Part shown: positions 7,412 to 15,700 of the stretch, piece after piece
How positions within the stretch are numbered: the stretch's first letter is position 1
Layout of the letters: each line of letters starts with the position of its first letter
DNA from: Hydrogenispora ethanolica
GTDB taxonomy: Bacteria > Bacillota > UBA4882 > UBA8346
Direction of reading: 5' to 3'
Length of the DNA: 45,805 nucleotides
NCBI RefSeq assembly: GCF_004340685.1
Contig: NZ_SLUN01000044.1
Span: 1 to 45,805 of the forward strand
The notes under the pieces: generated by a model
What the model saw: the letters and a program-made list of their open reading frames with translations, nothing else
The model's database searches: none
Told to the model about the DNA's origin: nothing
Program-made: the position numbers and the translations under genes

Positions 7412-8572
7412 CTACTTTGTAGAAAACTTATAAATCGAGGTCGATTTGAACCATTCTCCCGGATTGAGAACCGTGGCGGGAAAATTCGGTTTGTTGGGGG
7501 AGTCCGGAAAATGTTGCGGTTCCAAACAAACACATCCGTACACTTGGTACGGTTTTCCGCCTTTGCCGATAAAACCGCCCTGCCCGTTGAGATTATTGCC
7601 TGAGTAGAATTGGATTCCCGGTTCAGTGGTGTAGATCTCCATCACCCGCCCGGAGTTGGGCTCATATAAACGGGCGGCGAAGCTTAGCTCATTGCCACTT
7701 TTTTTATGGAGTACAAAATTGATATCATATCCGGGCACCGTAGGAGTCACTTTTAACTGTGGGTAATCCTCCTTAATTTTCGCCCCAATTTTCATGCCTT
7801 TGGAAAAATCCATCGGTGTGCCCTTCACTGGAATGATTTCTCCAGTCGGAATAAACGTGTCATTTTTGGGAGTATAATAATCGGCGTTGATGGTCAGTTC
7901 ATTATGAAGCACGTCGCCGGAACCTTCTCCCGCCAAATTGAAAAAAGCATGATTCGTCAGGTTGATAACGGTCGGTTGATCGGTGGTGGCTTCGTAGTCA
8001 ATCCGCATTTCATTCTCGTCGGTTAGGGAATATACCACCTTCACATTCAGGTTGCCCGGATACCCTTCCTCGCCGTCTTTCGAAAAGTAGGTTAATTCAA
8101 GAGTTTTCTCATCAAGCTGGGTGGCATTCCACACCACCGTGCGGAAAGATTTGTTTCCGCCGTGAATGTGGTTGACTTTGGCATCGTTTACAGTGAGTTG
8201 ATAGGTTTTCCCGTTCAACGTAAAAGAGGCGTTTCCGATCCGGTTGGCATAACGTCCGACAATCGAGCCGTAATTCGGATTGCCGGTAAGATATTGATCA
8301 ATGTTGTCGTATCCCAAAGAAACATCACCCAACTGGCCTTTCCTGTCCGGAACCAGGATAGAGACGATCTTCGCCCCGAAATTGGTTATCTGAACGACCA
8401 TGCCCTTTGTATTCTTCAAGGTGTAAAGAGCGACTTTCTTGCCGTCAACCACTGTCTGAAAAGCTTCCGGCTTTAGAACAACGTAATTACCGCTTGCCCC
8501 GCCATAGGCCGTGATTACGCAAATTGAAAACACGATCAAGCTTGAGATTAATAATCTAATGAAACGCTTCAC
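7412..8572 (-). CDS. galM: aldose 1-epimerase (mutarotase), exported form
   Basis: 386 aa from the GTG at 8572, placed eight nt after GAGGTG; a GTG at 8581 is the alternative. It begins with KRF, a hydrophobic core of about 16 residues (LLISSLIVFSICVITA) and a possible signal peptidase site near AYGGA. That makes it an exported mutarotase, which is uncommon. Family motifs: HIHGG with its active-site His, TNHAFFNLAG with the second His, and the catalytic Glu in CLEPQHFPDS. It interconverts alpha and beta anomers of an aldose. It sits directly after the ABC permease genes, so it may present the right anomer to the transporter. Confidence 0.88.
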   Translation of the reverse strand: MKRFIRLLISSLIVFSICVITAYGGASGNYVVLKPEAFQTVVDGKKVALYTLKNTKGMVVQITNFGAKIVSILVPDRKGQLGDVSLGYDNIDQYLTGNPNYGSIVGRYANRIGNASFTLNGKTYQLTVNDAKVNHIHGGNKSFRTVVWNATQLDEKTLELTYFSKDGEEGYPGNLNVKVVYSLTDENEMRIDYEATTDQPTVINLTNHAFFNLAGEGSGDVLHNELTINADYYTPKNDTFIPTGEIIPVKGTPMDFSKGMKIGAKIKEDYPQLKVTPTVPGYDINFVLHKKSGNELSFAARLYEPNSGRVMEIYTTEPGIQFYSGNNLNGQGGFIGKGGKPYQVYGCVCLEPQHFPDSPNKPNFPATVLNPGEWFKSTSIYKFSTK

Positions 8573-8734
8573 CCCAAACACACCTCTCTTTCCAATTTTA
8601 CCGGTAGTATGCCATTCCCAATTTACTTGCTTCTGATATCGCCTCCTGATTCCGGCCTATCATTTACGGCTGGTTTCAGACGAGTCAGCCGGTAAGCCTT
8701 ATTCTTCAACCGTTGCCGCGCAACATCCCGAGCT

Positions 8735-9562
8735 TTATCCTTTCACTCCGCCGGCCGTCAATCCCTGGATCATGTAACGCTGGAAGAAGATGAACAGCAG
8801 GAATAGCGGGACTGTCCCGATCACCGAGATCGTCATCACCGTCGCCGAGTCATAGGACATTTCCCCCAGGTATTTCAAGGCGATCCCCGTGGAAAGCGTG
8901 CGCAGCGAATCCTTGGTAACCATGGTCAAGCATAAAACAAAATCATCCCAGGACAACAGGAAGGTGTAAATCCCGATGGCCAACAGCCCCGGTTTGGCGA
9001 GCGGCAATACGATCCGAAAAAGAATCCCCAGCCGGTTGCAACCGTCAATGGAAGCCGATTCTTCCAGCGAATAAGGAATATCGTCGAAAAAGCCCTTAAT
9101 CAACCAAATGCAAAACGGCAATGCCATCGAGGTCAGGCCGAAGACCAACCCGATGGTGGTATTCAGCAAATGCAAACTTCGAAAGAGCGTATATAAAGCA
9201 ATGATAATTCCGATCAGCGGAAACATCTGCGTTGAAAGCAAGGCAAACATCAAAAGTTTATTGCCTTTGAACTTGAACCGCGAAAAGGTGTACCCGGCGA
9301 AAACGGCTAACAAGATCGTGAGCGCGGTCGATAAGATCGATACCACCAGATTGTTGAGGTAGTAAATGACAAACTGCCGTTCTTGAAAGATCTTGAGGTA
9401 GCTTTCCACCGTCGGCGCCTTGGGAAACCACTCCGGCGGTATGCGGTAACTCGCCATATTCGTTTTAAACGAGGTCACAAACATCCAGTAGATGGGGAAG
9501 AGCAGGAAGACCATTAGCAGCAACAGCGCCAAATACCGGCCGATACTGATTTTTTCGCGCAT
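8735..9562 (-). CDS. ABC sugar transporter permease, MalG type (CUT1)
   Basis: 275 aa with six predicted membrane segments, starting near residue 9. The cytoplasmic EAA loop that contacts the ATPase is at EESASIDGCNRLGILFRIVL. ATG at 9562 follows AGGAGGG. It forms the transport heterodimer with the permease encoded 11 bp upstream. The operon has no ATPase gene, as is usual for CUT1 systems that share an MsmX-like ATPase. Confidence 0.92.
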   Translation of the reverse strand: MREKISIGRYLALLLLMVFLLFPIYWMFVTSFKTNMASYRIPPEWFPKAPTVESYLKIFQERQFVIYYLNNLVVSILSTALTILLAVFAGYTFSRFKFKGNKLLMFALLSTQMFPLIGIIIALYTLFRSLHLLNTTIGLVFGLTSMALPFCIWLIKGFFDDIPYSLEESASIDGCNRLGILFRIVLPLAKPGLLAIGIYTFLLSWDDFVLCLTMVTKDSLRTLSTGIALKYLGEMSYDSATVMTISVIGTVPLFLLFIFFQRYMIQGLTAGGVKG

Positions 9563-9573
9563 TGATAACCCTC

Positions 9574-10500
9574 CTATTCGATCTCGTTGACTTTAAAGAC
9601 TTTATCGTAGATGAAATATGTTAATAGCAAGATCAAGAGCCAAATAGTGGCTATCGCCGCCCCTTTGCCAAAATTCAAACTGACAAAGGCGTTTTTGTAA
9701 CTGTAAATCGCCAGGGTCGTGGTGGCGTTCACCGGCCCGCCGCCGGTCATCGTCCAAAAGAGCGGAAATTGTTTGAAATTCATGATAATGGACATTAAAA
9801 CGGTGGTCCGGATGACATTTCGTAAAAATGGCAAAGTAATATGGAGAAATGTTTTCAAACCGTTCGCCCCGTCGATCAAAGCCGCTTCATACATCTCCAG
9901 CGGAATGGACTGCAAGCCGGCCAGCAACATCAGGACCATCAGCGGCAACTGTTTCCAGACCGAAGTGATCATAATGCTCGGAAGCGCCAATTGGATGTCG
10001 CCCAGCCAGGAGACGGGCTTCTCCAGAATGTGCAATTGGACCAGGATAAAATTGACGATTCCATATTGGGTGTGGAACAGCCAGGCCCATAAGAGCGCGG
10101 TAATAATGGTGGGGACCACCCAAGGCAGTAAAATCAAACTCCGGATGAACTTTCTCCCGGCAATGCTTTTATTTAAAATAACCGCCAAAACCAGTCCCAG
10201 GCTTAACTGCACGGCCACAACCACGAACACATAGAGTAAGGTTACCCGAATCGCCGGAAGCAGGTCTCCCTCGGAAAAGATCTGGCGGTAGTTCTCAAAG
10301 TTATTCCAGAGATAATCGCCAGAGCGGGATAGCACATATTTAAAAAAGCTCATGGCAATGGACTGCACGACCGGTATGAAACAGCAGGTTGCCACCACCA
10401 GGAATGCCGGCAAAAGGGCAAAAAATATGAACAAGCGATCCTGGGTCTTTTTGCGGGTAGCATTGGCGGGGTTAAGCACGACCATCTTTTCGGTTTGCAT
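9574..10500 (-). CDS. ABC sugar transporter permease, MalF type (CUT1)
   Basis: 308 aa from the ATG at 10500, six nt after AGGAAGG. A basic N-terminal tail is followed by six predicted membrane segments. The EAA loop reads YEAALIDGANGLKTFLHITL. It partners the MalG-type permease downstream and the binding protein upstream. A small GC hairpin (CCAAGGGAGGG and complement region, about 10518-10550) lies in the 63-bp gap before it. That hairpin could damp transcription between the abundant binding protein and the permeases. Confidence 0.92.
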   Translation of the reverse strand: MQTEKMVVLNPANATRKKTQDRLFIFFALLPAFLVVATCCFIPVVQSIAMSFFKYVLSRSGDYLWNNFENYRQIFSEGDLLPAIRVTLLYVFVVVAVQLSLGLVLAVILNKSIAGRKFIRSLILLPWVVPTIITALLWAWLFHTQYGIVNFILVQLHILEKPVSWLGDIQLALPSIMITSVWKQLPLMVLMLLAGLQSIPLEMYEAALIDGANGLKTFLHITLPFLRNVIRTTVLMSIIMNFKQFPLFWTMTGGGPVNATTTLAIYSYKNAFVSLNFGKGAAIATIWLLILLLTYFIYDKVFKVNEIE

Positions 10501-10563
10501 GTTCAACCTTCCTATCAGCCGGCCAAGGGAGGGTCATCCCTCTCTTGGCCGCTAATGAAAACT

Positions 10564-11832
10564 TTATTTTAATACCTCTTTTAATTTGGCATCCAAATCT
10601 TTCACCACGGTTGCAGGAGCCTCTTTGCCGACGGTAACCCGTTGGGCGGCTTTGATTATCTCCAGATAAGCATCTTCCATATTCAAGTGCTGTCTTGTCA
10701 CGGGGACGATCTGGCCGATGCTGCTCTTGGCCGGTTTCAAGAGGCTGTCATGCAGTTTCGACGAATCGTCCACCGATTTCCGGGCGGCGAAGAACGGCGT
10801 GTTTTTATACAGATTGATCATGGTGTCTTCGTCGGTAATGAATTCGATGAACTTGGCCGCTTCTTTTTTATGTTTGGAATCTTTAAGCACGCATAACACA
10901 TGGGCATTCAAAGGACTGGCCGCTTTACCGAAAGCGGAAGCCGGCGCCGGAGCGATCCCGATCTGAGCCTTCATCGCAGGGTTGATCCCAAAGATACCGC
11001 CGGTCCCCCACGCCTGATCGAAATACATGCCGAGCCTGCCGATGGCCATCAGGTTCCGCAGATCTTTCAATTTGGCGTTATCCGGAGTATATTGATTCTC
11101 GTAAAGAGTCTTCAAGTATTTAAAAGCCTCGATATTTCCTTTGTTGTTGAGATTGACCTTCCCCTTTTTATCCCAGATGCCCCCGCCGAAACTGTACATC
11201 AGCCGGGAGATACAGCTGCCGCTGATCGGAACCAAACCGGTTGCCTCGCCAGCGCCATAAATGGGGTTGCCGTCCTTATCTTTCAGTTTGGACAGTTTGG
11301 CCGCGGCAGCCAGCAACTCATCATAGGTTTTCGGCGGAGCGTTGGGATCGAGGCCGGCTTTGGCGAATAAATCCTTGTTGTACACCAATACCCAGGGGCT
11401 GATAATCCAAGGGATTCCATATAGTTTCCCTTTTTGCCGCAGGTCGTCGAGGACGTTGGGATAAAAGTCGTTCAGATACTTGCTGCTGAACAAGCGGTTC
11501 ATTTCGGCGAGGTAGCCGGAGCCCAGGTAGGAATTGACCATGGCCCGTTCCGCCTGGACCACGTCGAGCGTCTCTCCGCCGGATAGCATGACTAAGACTT
11601 GCTGTTTGATGTCACCATAAGGCAAATTCACCAATTCCACTTTGATGTTTTTGTTGGCAGCTTCAAAATCGGCCACCATCTTTTTGAATACTCCCTCGGT
11701 GGCTTTCTCGGTCGCGCCCCAGTTGGCGAACTTCAGCGTCACAGGCTTGGGAGCGGCGAAACCGACCGAACTGACGATGAAACACGCGACGAGCAATATC
11801 AGACCAAACCGGGCCATAAAATTCCGCTTCAA
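10564..11832 (-). CDS. ABC transporter extracellular sugar-binding protein (family 1)
   Basis: 422 aa from the TTG at 11832, eight nt behind a perfect AAGGAGG; the longer frame to 11877 is not needed. It has a basic start, a hydrophobic signal core (LILLVACFIVSSVGFA) and mature sequence from about APKPVTLKFANWG. No clear lipobox, so it may be released or held in the periplasm, which would suit a diderm cell. The two-domain layout and length fit CUT1 oligosaccharide-binding proteins such as MalE or UgpB relatives. First transport gene of the operon; the ligand is unknown but may carry sulfate given the sulfatase downstream. Confidence 0.9.
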   Translation of the reverse strand: MKRNFMARFGLILLVACFIVSSVGFAAPKPVTLKFANWGATEKATEGVFKKMVADFEAANKNIKVELVNLPYGDIKQQVLVMLSGGETLDVVQAERAMVNSYLGSGYLAEMNRLFSSKYLNDFYPNVLDDLRQKGKLYGIPWIISPWVLVYNKDLFAKAGLDPNAPPKTYDELLAAAAKLSKLKDKDGNPIYGAGEATGLVPISGSCISRLMYSFGGGIWDKKGKVNLNNKGNIEAFKYLKTLYENQYTPDNAKLKDLRNLMAIGRLGMYFDQAWGTGGIFGINPAMKAQIGIAPAPASAFGKAASPLNAHVLCVLKDSKHKKEAAKFIEFITDEDTMINLYKNTPFFAARKSVDDSSKLHDSLLKPAKSSIGQIVPVTRQHLNMEDAYLEIIKAAQRVTVGKEAPATVVKDLDAKLKEVLK

Positions 11833-11936
11833 CCTACATTCCTCCTTTTTGTTCAACAAGACAGGATATTTTGCCAAGTTAGATATCCCAGACCGAAAGT
11901 TGCCGTTCCGCGACCCCCTTTCTTTTCATCAATTCG

Positions 11937-13355
11937 TTATATTTGAAGATAATCCTGATAGGGTACTTTTTCCAAAGGGGTGATTCCCAACCAGGCGGCG
12001 ATCTCCAACATCTCTTTGGAGTGATCTCCCAATCCGACGGCGTAATGGTGCTGCATTCGCTGGACCAGAATGGTATTGACGAGATCGCGGGCGGTTATCG
12101 GTTCCCGCGCCAGCCGCAACGCGCGCAGCCATCCCCGGCTTCCATCGTAGCTCGGTTTTTCGGGATTGAAGAACTCTCCGTCCAGGAGGAAGAGTTTCTC
12201 GCCTTCCCGGGTCAATCGCGCAATCGTGGCCGCTTCCGGCCGGTAAACCATCTCGGTGACCGGCGCCATCTCAACCATCCCCTGGCCCGGCTTGAAGCTG
12301 GGATTGCAATGCGGGTTCAGCCAAAGCCGTCCCCGCTCCGCCAGCCGTGGGGAGCCCACGCCGCAATGCCAGAACTGCACCGATTGGTCCCCCTCGTCAA
12401 AGGCGACCAAATCCATCAACACCGTGGGATCCGGCGACAATTGCCGTAATAGGAACATGCTCAGCAGGCCGTAGACGTCCCCTTCGCAAGCCGTGATCAG
12501 TCCGGCATGGTTGAGGTAGCCAACGGCCGAGCAGGCGACCATCCCCAATTCCTGGCGGAACTTGGGCCAACAATTGATGGTGAGCGCGGCGTACCCCGCT
12601 TCCCCGGCCATATCCAGCAGCGCCTTGCAGACCCGGGCGGTATTTTCTAGAGCGTTCTCCGCCAAGGGATGGATCGCGCAGGCGGAACCAGCCAGCTCTT
12701 CGAGAAGCGGCCGCACATCCGCCGAAGGATACGCCAGCGCTCTGTGTTTTAGATCGGAAAATTCGAGCTGGCGATCGATCCGCACTTGAAACCGGTCATA
12801 GACCCGGCGCTCGTCATAGTATTGGTTATCAAAGCCATCGGAGATCCCGCCGATGATGGCCATTCGGGTGTGGCGCATTTCTTTGATGGCTTGCAAAGCT
12901 CGGACGGTAATGCGAAACCGGGTCTGAAACCACTCTTCCTCCGGCCAGCCATAAAACCATTTGAAAACTCGCTTGCCGAGGTATTCCCCAAGAATGCTGG
13001 CATTCATATTCATACCGCACCAGGAGTTCTGGGGCAGCGTCCCGCTGGACTCGGTCTCGGGAATCGCCCATAATCCGAGCGCCACCGGCAGCTCGCCGAG
13101 GACCTCGATAATCTTTCCGGAGGCAAATTGAACGCTATGGACCAGCAACAGGTCGAGATTCTCGCTCTCAAGCTCTTTTTTGAAACGGCGCGCGTCATCG
13201 CCGTTGAATATCCCCGCGGTCACCGTATAGAGATCAAAATCCCACTGAACGGACAATTCTTTTAAACCGGCGGCAGTCCGCAGGTAAATCGCTTCCTTAT
13301 CGCCCCGGAAATTGGGGTGCATCAAGCCCACCAAACCTATTTTCAATCGTTTCAT
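11937..13355 (-). CDS. L-fucose/L-arabinose isomerase family protein
   Basis: 472 aa. It has the fold of aldose-ketose isomerases of the FucI/AraA group: a Rossmann-like N-terminal domain (KIGLVGLMHPNF) and a C-terminal catalytic half. Candidate metal ligands are E291 (ACEGDVYG) and D315/D320 (LMDLVAFDEGD), with nearby histidines H330 and H349. Members convert aldoses to ketoses using Mn2+. This protein is shorter than classical FucI, and its substrate cannot be assigned. ATG follows AAGGAGAG. It heads the transport and catabolic run. No sugar kinase lies in the operon, so the step between ketose and the aldolase substrate is missing here. Confidence 0.8.
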   Translation of the reverse strand: MKRLKIGLVGLMHPNFRGDKEAIYLRTAAGLKELSVQWDFDLYTVTAGIFNGDDARRFKKELESENLDLLLVHSVQFASGKIIEVLGELPVALGLWAIPETESSGTLPQNSWCGMNMNASILGEYLGKRVFKWFYGWPEEEWFQTRFRITVRALQAIKEMRHTRMAIIGGISDGFDNQYYDERRVYDRFQVRIDRQLEFSDLKHRALAYPSADVRPLLEELAGSACAIHPLAENALENTARVCKALLDMAGEAGYAALTINCWPKFRQELGMVACSAVGYLNHAGLITACEGDVYGLLSMFLLRQLSPDPTVLMDLVAFDEGDQSVQFWHCGVGSPRLAERGRLWLNPHCNPSFKPGQGMVEMAPVTEMVYRPEAATIARLTREGEKLFLLDGEFFNPEKPSYDGSRGWLRALRLAREPITARDLVNTILVQRMQHHYAVGLGDHSKEMLEIAAWLGITPLEKVPYQDYLQI

Positions 13356-13410
13356 GCCAGTCTCTCCTTAACTTGCATTCGCCTGGATTTGCAAATTGCA
13401 TCCTGGCTTG

Positions 13411-13440
13411 TAATTAATTTTTAAATCTAATTAATTAAAT
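13411..13440. promoter_or_regulatory. AT-rich operator-like boxes upstream of the isomerase gene
   Basis: Two copies of TAATTAATT lie at 13411-13420 and 13428-13436, about 60-85 bp before the isomerase start. A similar TTAATTAATTT box occurs before the cytoplasmic mutarotase gene (15614-15630). AT-rich palindromes of this sort are typical targets of ROK-family repressors such as the one encoded just upstream. The link is inferred. Confidence 0.4.
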
Positions 13441-13510
13441 TCACAAGAACCTTCCCGACCCCGACATCACTGGTTACAGCATTTTGTCAAAGCGTTCACG
13501 GGTTTAGAGT

Positions 13511-13538
13511 GAAAAGCACGAACGCCTCAGCGCTTTTC
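13511..13538 (-). terminator. possible weak terminator after the ROK gene
   Basis: A GAAAAGC/GCTTTTC stem (13511-13517 with 13532-13538) with a 14-nt loop follows the ROK stop codon on the minus strand. The T-run is embedded in the stem and the tract after it is short. It may only partly separate the regulator from the isomerase operon. Confidence 0.35.
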
Positions 13539-13562
13539 GCGAACCAAGCCGATTACGCTTTA

Positions 13563-14729
13563 TCAAAATGCTATATGAGCGTCCAATTCGTTTTGGACCA
13601 GGAACTTTTGGATAGCCATGGCTCCGGCGCCGAGAATCACCAGTTCATCCCCTGCCTGGCTATGTTTGATGGGGATCTCTTCGCCGCTGAAATAGTTCTG
13701 CGTAACCGGCCGCAAAGCCGCTTGCGTGTAAGTAGTGGAATCAAAGATCGAGCCATGGAGAATAATAAGGTCCGGCGCGAACAGGTTGACCAGGTTGATC
13801 AGCCCGTAACCCATGTAGGTGCCGCCCTGGTCCATAATTTCGACGGCGGCCGGTTCACCCTGATTTCCAGCAGCCAACAATGTTCTCAACGTCTTGGAAT
13901 AATCCCATTCATCGCCCCGCTTTTGCGCATACGCCGAAGTCAAGGCCCGCCCCGAGGCGAGAGTCTCCAGGCAGCCGAACTTTCCGCAACTGCAGAGCGG
14001 CCCTTCCGGCATGATGATGGTATGCCCAAGCTCCCCGGCGCCAAATTCCCGTCCCGAATACAGCTGGCCGTTTAAAATGATCCCGCAGCCGATGCCGTAG
14101 CCCACGTGGATGAGGATCAGCCGCGACACGCTCCCCCAATTGTGAAAAAAAGTGTTCTCGCCCAAAGCCATCAGCCTGACGTTGTTATCCACCGCCACCG
14201 GCAGGTCCAGCTCCCGTTCGAGCAAGGCGCCGAGGGGAAAATTGCGCCAGCCGAGATTCGGCGAATTTTTGACCAGGCCCGAAACACTATCCACGATTCC
14301 GGTGGCCCCTACGCCCAAGCCGACCAATTTTTCGGGGGGACAGTCGGCGAGTAGCGGCCTGACCGCCTGCAGCAACCGGTCAATGACTGCCCGGGGTTCT
14401 TTCTCTCGAATCTCCAGGGTTTCCCGGCGGAGCAGTTCTCCCTGCAAGTTGATCAATCCCACGGTGAGCTGGCGGATTCCCAGCTCGACTCCGAGCGCCA
14501 GTTTGGAATTGCCAAGCAGCTGCAGTTGAATCCGTTTCCGCCCGACTTGTTTCCCGGTTTCCACCCCGGTCTCTTCCAGCAAGCCCTCACGGAACAATTC
14601 ATTGACCAGCACCGTGATGGTCGGAGGAGTCAAGCCGGAGATCTCGCTGATCTCCGCCCGCGAGATCGGGCTTCGCTTTAAAAGAATCTCCAAAATCTTC
14701 GAGCGATTATTTTTACGCAAATCGCCCAT
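13563..14729 (-). CDS. ROK-family transcriptional regulator (XylR/NagC type)
   Basis: 388 aa. An N-terminal winged helix-turn-helix (about 12-60, SRAEISEISGLTPPTITVL) is fused to a sugar-kinase-like ROK domain. The ROK signature is clear: E233-LGH, then the zinc-binding set H236, C246, C248 and C253 in PLCSCGKFGC. DNN at 181-183 marks the kinase-like sugar pocket. The start is the ATG at 14729, behind AAAGGTG; upstream in-frame codons have no ribosome site. It precedes the isomerase-ABC-sulfatase-aldolase run on the same strand and is its likely sugar-responsive repressor. One copy of the 134-bp element lies 70 bp upstream of its start. Confidence 0.9.
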   Translation of the reverse strand: MGDLRKNNRSKILEILLKRSPISRAEISEISGLTPPTITVLVNELFREGLLEETGVETGKQVGRKRIQLQLLGNSKLALGVELGIRQLTVGLINLQGELLRRETLEIREKEPRAVIDRLLQAVRPLLADCPPEKLVGLGVGATGIVDSVSGLVKNSPNLGWRNFPLGALLERELDLPVAVDNNVRLMALGENTFFHNWGSVSRLILIHVGYGIGCGIILNGQLYSGREFGAGELGHTIIMPEGPLCSCGKFGCLETLASGRALTSAYAQKRGDEWDYSKTLRTLLAAGNQGEPAAVEIMDQGGTYMGYGLINLVNLFAPDLIILHGSIFDSTTYTQAALRPVTQNYFSGEEIPIKHSQAGDELVILGAGAMAIQKFLVQNELDAHIAF

Positions 14730-14800
14730 GTTTTCACCTTTAAGATGGTGCATTGTTCCTCCGGGCATCCATAAAGAGTAGTAGAGTAATTTTTAATTTT

Positions 14801-14934
14801 TTAAAAGCCATGTGATAAAGTCTTTCGAATCGGCAATTGCCTTGCAAAAAGATATCAAACGACTTTATCACTTGCTTTTCTGAGCTTTTGTGAATACCCC
14901 GGCCTTCAGACGGGGTTTATCACAACGCTTTTAA
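14801..14934 (+). mobile_element. 134-bp TTAA-bounded repeat element, copy 1
   Basis: The element begins TTAAAAGCCATGTGATAAA and ends TTTATCACAACGCTTTTAA, which form 19-bp terminal inverted repeats with two mismatches. A third, internal copy of the end motif (GACTTTATCACTTGCTTTTC) lies near the middle. It can pair with the left end through GTGATAAAGTC/GACTTTATCAC. A small hairpin CCCCG-GCCTTCAGA-CGGGG follows. It carries no coding capacity. Three other copies occur in this window, at 18785, 43416 and 43545. It lies upstream of the ROK gene. Confidence 0.8.
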
Positions 14935-14951
14935 ATGATTAACTGATTATT

Positions 14952-15416
14952 TTGTTCGCTCAGCAAATGAATTACCGCATGATACGCAACGGAGCCATGT
15001 CTAAACATGATAACTACGAAATTGAAGCCGAAGTTTTCGGACTGAACTCACCCCCGCAGTCCCCTTCTCTTTTTTACGATTTACCAGGCCTGTCTTGTCA
15101 GAAAGAGCGGGGGCGGGTAGGGTCGATCAAAATCCACCAAAAGTCGCTAGGGAGTGAGTTCGATTTATCCCTCCGTCTACTGAGTCAGTCGCTGAGCAAG
15201 CTCTCTCAGTCGTTGAGCAAGCTCTCTCAGTCGTTGAGCAAGCTCTCTCAGTCGCTCAGCAAGCTCTCTCAGTCGCCGAGCAAGCTCTCTCAGTCGTTGA
15301 GCAAGCTCTCTCAGTCGTTGAGCAAGCTCTCTCAGTCGCTGAACAAGCTCTCTCAGTCGCTGAACAAGCTCTCTCAGTCGCTGAACAAGCTCTCTAATGA
15401 TTATTTTTTATTCTAA
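14952..15416 (+). CDS. doubtful reading frame through the 21-bp tandem repeat
   Basis: A TTG-started open frame of 154 codons runs through an inverted repeat and the tandem repeat. The second half would be a regular heptad protein (SLSKLSQ repeated about ten times) with Leu at two fixed heptad positions, compatible with an amphipathic or coiled-coil helix. There is no ribosome site at the start, and the first half overlaps a non-coding type inverted repeat. Most likely the frame stays open only because the 21-bp unit is a multiple of three. Confidence 0.2.
   Translation: MFAQQMNYRMIRNGAMSKHDNYEIEAEVFGLNSPPQSPSLFYDLPGLSCQKERGRVGSIKIHQKSLGSEFDLSLRLLSQSLSKLSQSLSKLSQSLSKLSQSLSKLSQSPSKLSQSLSKLSQSLSKLSQSLNKLSQSLNKLSQSLNKLSNDYFLF
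15044..15161. repeat. imperfect long inverted repeat (GAACTCACCCCC type)
   Basis: GAACTCAC at 15044-15051 is matched by GTGAGTTC at 15154-15161. Further inward, GC-rich arms CCCCCGC and GCGGGGGCGGG also face each other. The centre contains GCCTGTCTTGTCAG. It looks like a decayed intergenic hairpin repeat. It lies between the 134-bp element and the tandem repeat. Confidence 0.5.
15180..15395. repeat. 21-bp tandem repeat, ten units
   Basis: Ten consecutive 21-bp units of CTCTCTCAGTCGYTGARCAAG, with the first unit slightly degenerate and a six-base partial unit at the end. The variants are arranged in blocks (TTGAGC units in the middle, CTGAAC units at the right end), which points to stepwise duplication. 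Each unit holds CTCA-GTCGT-TGAG, a short dyad. It lies upstream of the mutarotase promoter. Confidence 0.9.
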
Positions 15417-15575
15417 TTAATTATTATCATACAAACTGAAACAGTATTTGTCAATCAAGTTTTAATCAGTTTTTTACATTGCCGAACCGGTTTTCGGGCA
15501 GAACGGGCATTTACTGTTGATTTCATTGGGTTTTGCTGCAGGGACGGTTTCCATTCAAATCTGTTACAAAAACGC

Positions 15576-15630
15576 TTGCAAACCTGCCAATTCATGATAT
15601 GATAATGTTTGTATTAATTAATTTAAAAAA
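15576..15630 (+). promoter_or_regulatory. promoter and operator-like box for the cytoplasmic mutarotase gene
   Basis: TTGCAA (15576-15581) and TATGAT (15598-15603) are spaced 16 bp apart. TTAATTAATTTAAAAAA (15614-15630) lies just downstream, where a bound repressor would block transcription. The box resembles the TAATTAATT pair upstream of the isomerase gene, so both may answer to the neighbouring ROK regulator. Confidence 0.5.
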
Positions 15631-15700
15631 CAAATAAATTCCTTGTATCGATCTCCTGCACCTTTTCAAGGAGTCAATCCTGGAAACGGAGGCATCTCTC

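Noticed and set aside
13483-13500. CcpA cre site upstream of the isomerase gene
   Set aside because: TGAACGCTTTGACA has two mismatches at key positions of the consensus.
15180-15395. CRISPR array
   Set aside because: The units are contiguous with no spacers and no cas genes are near.
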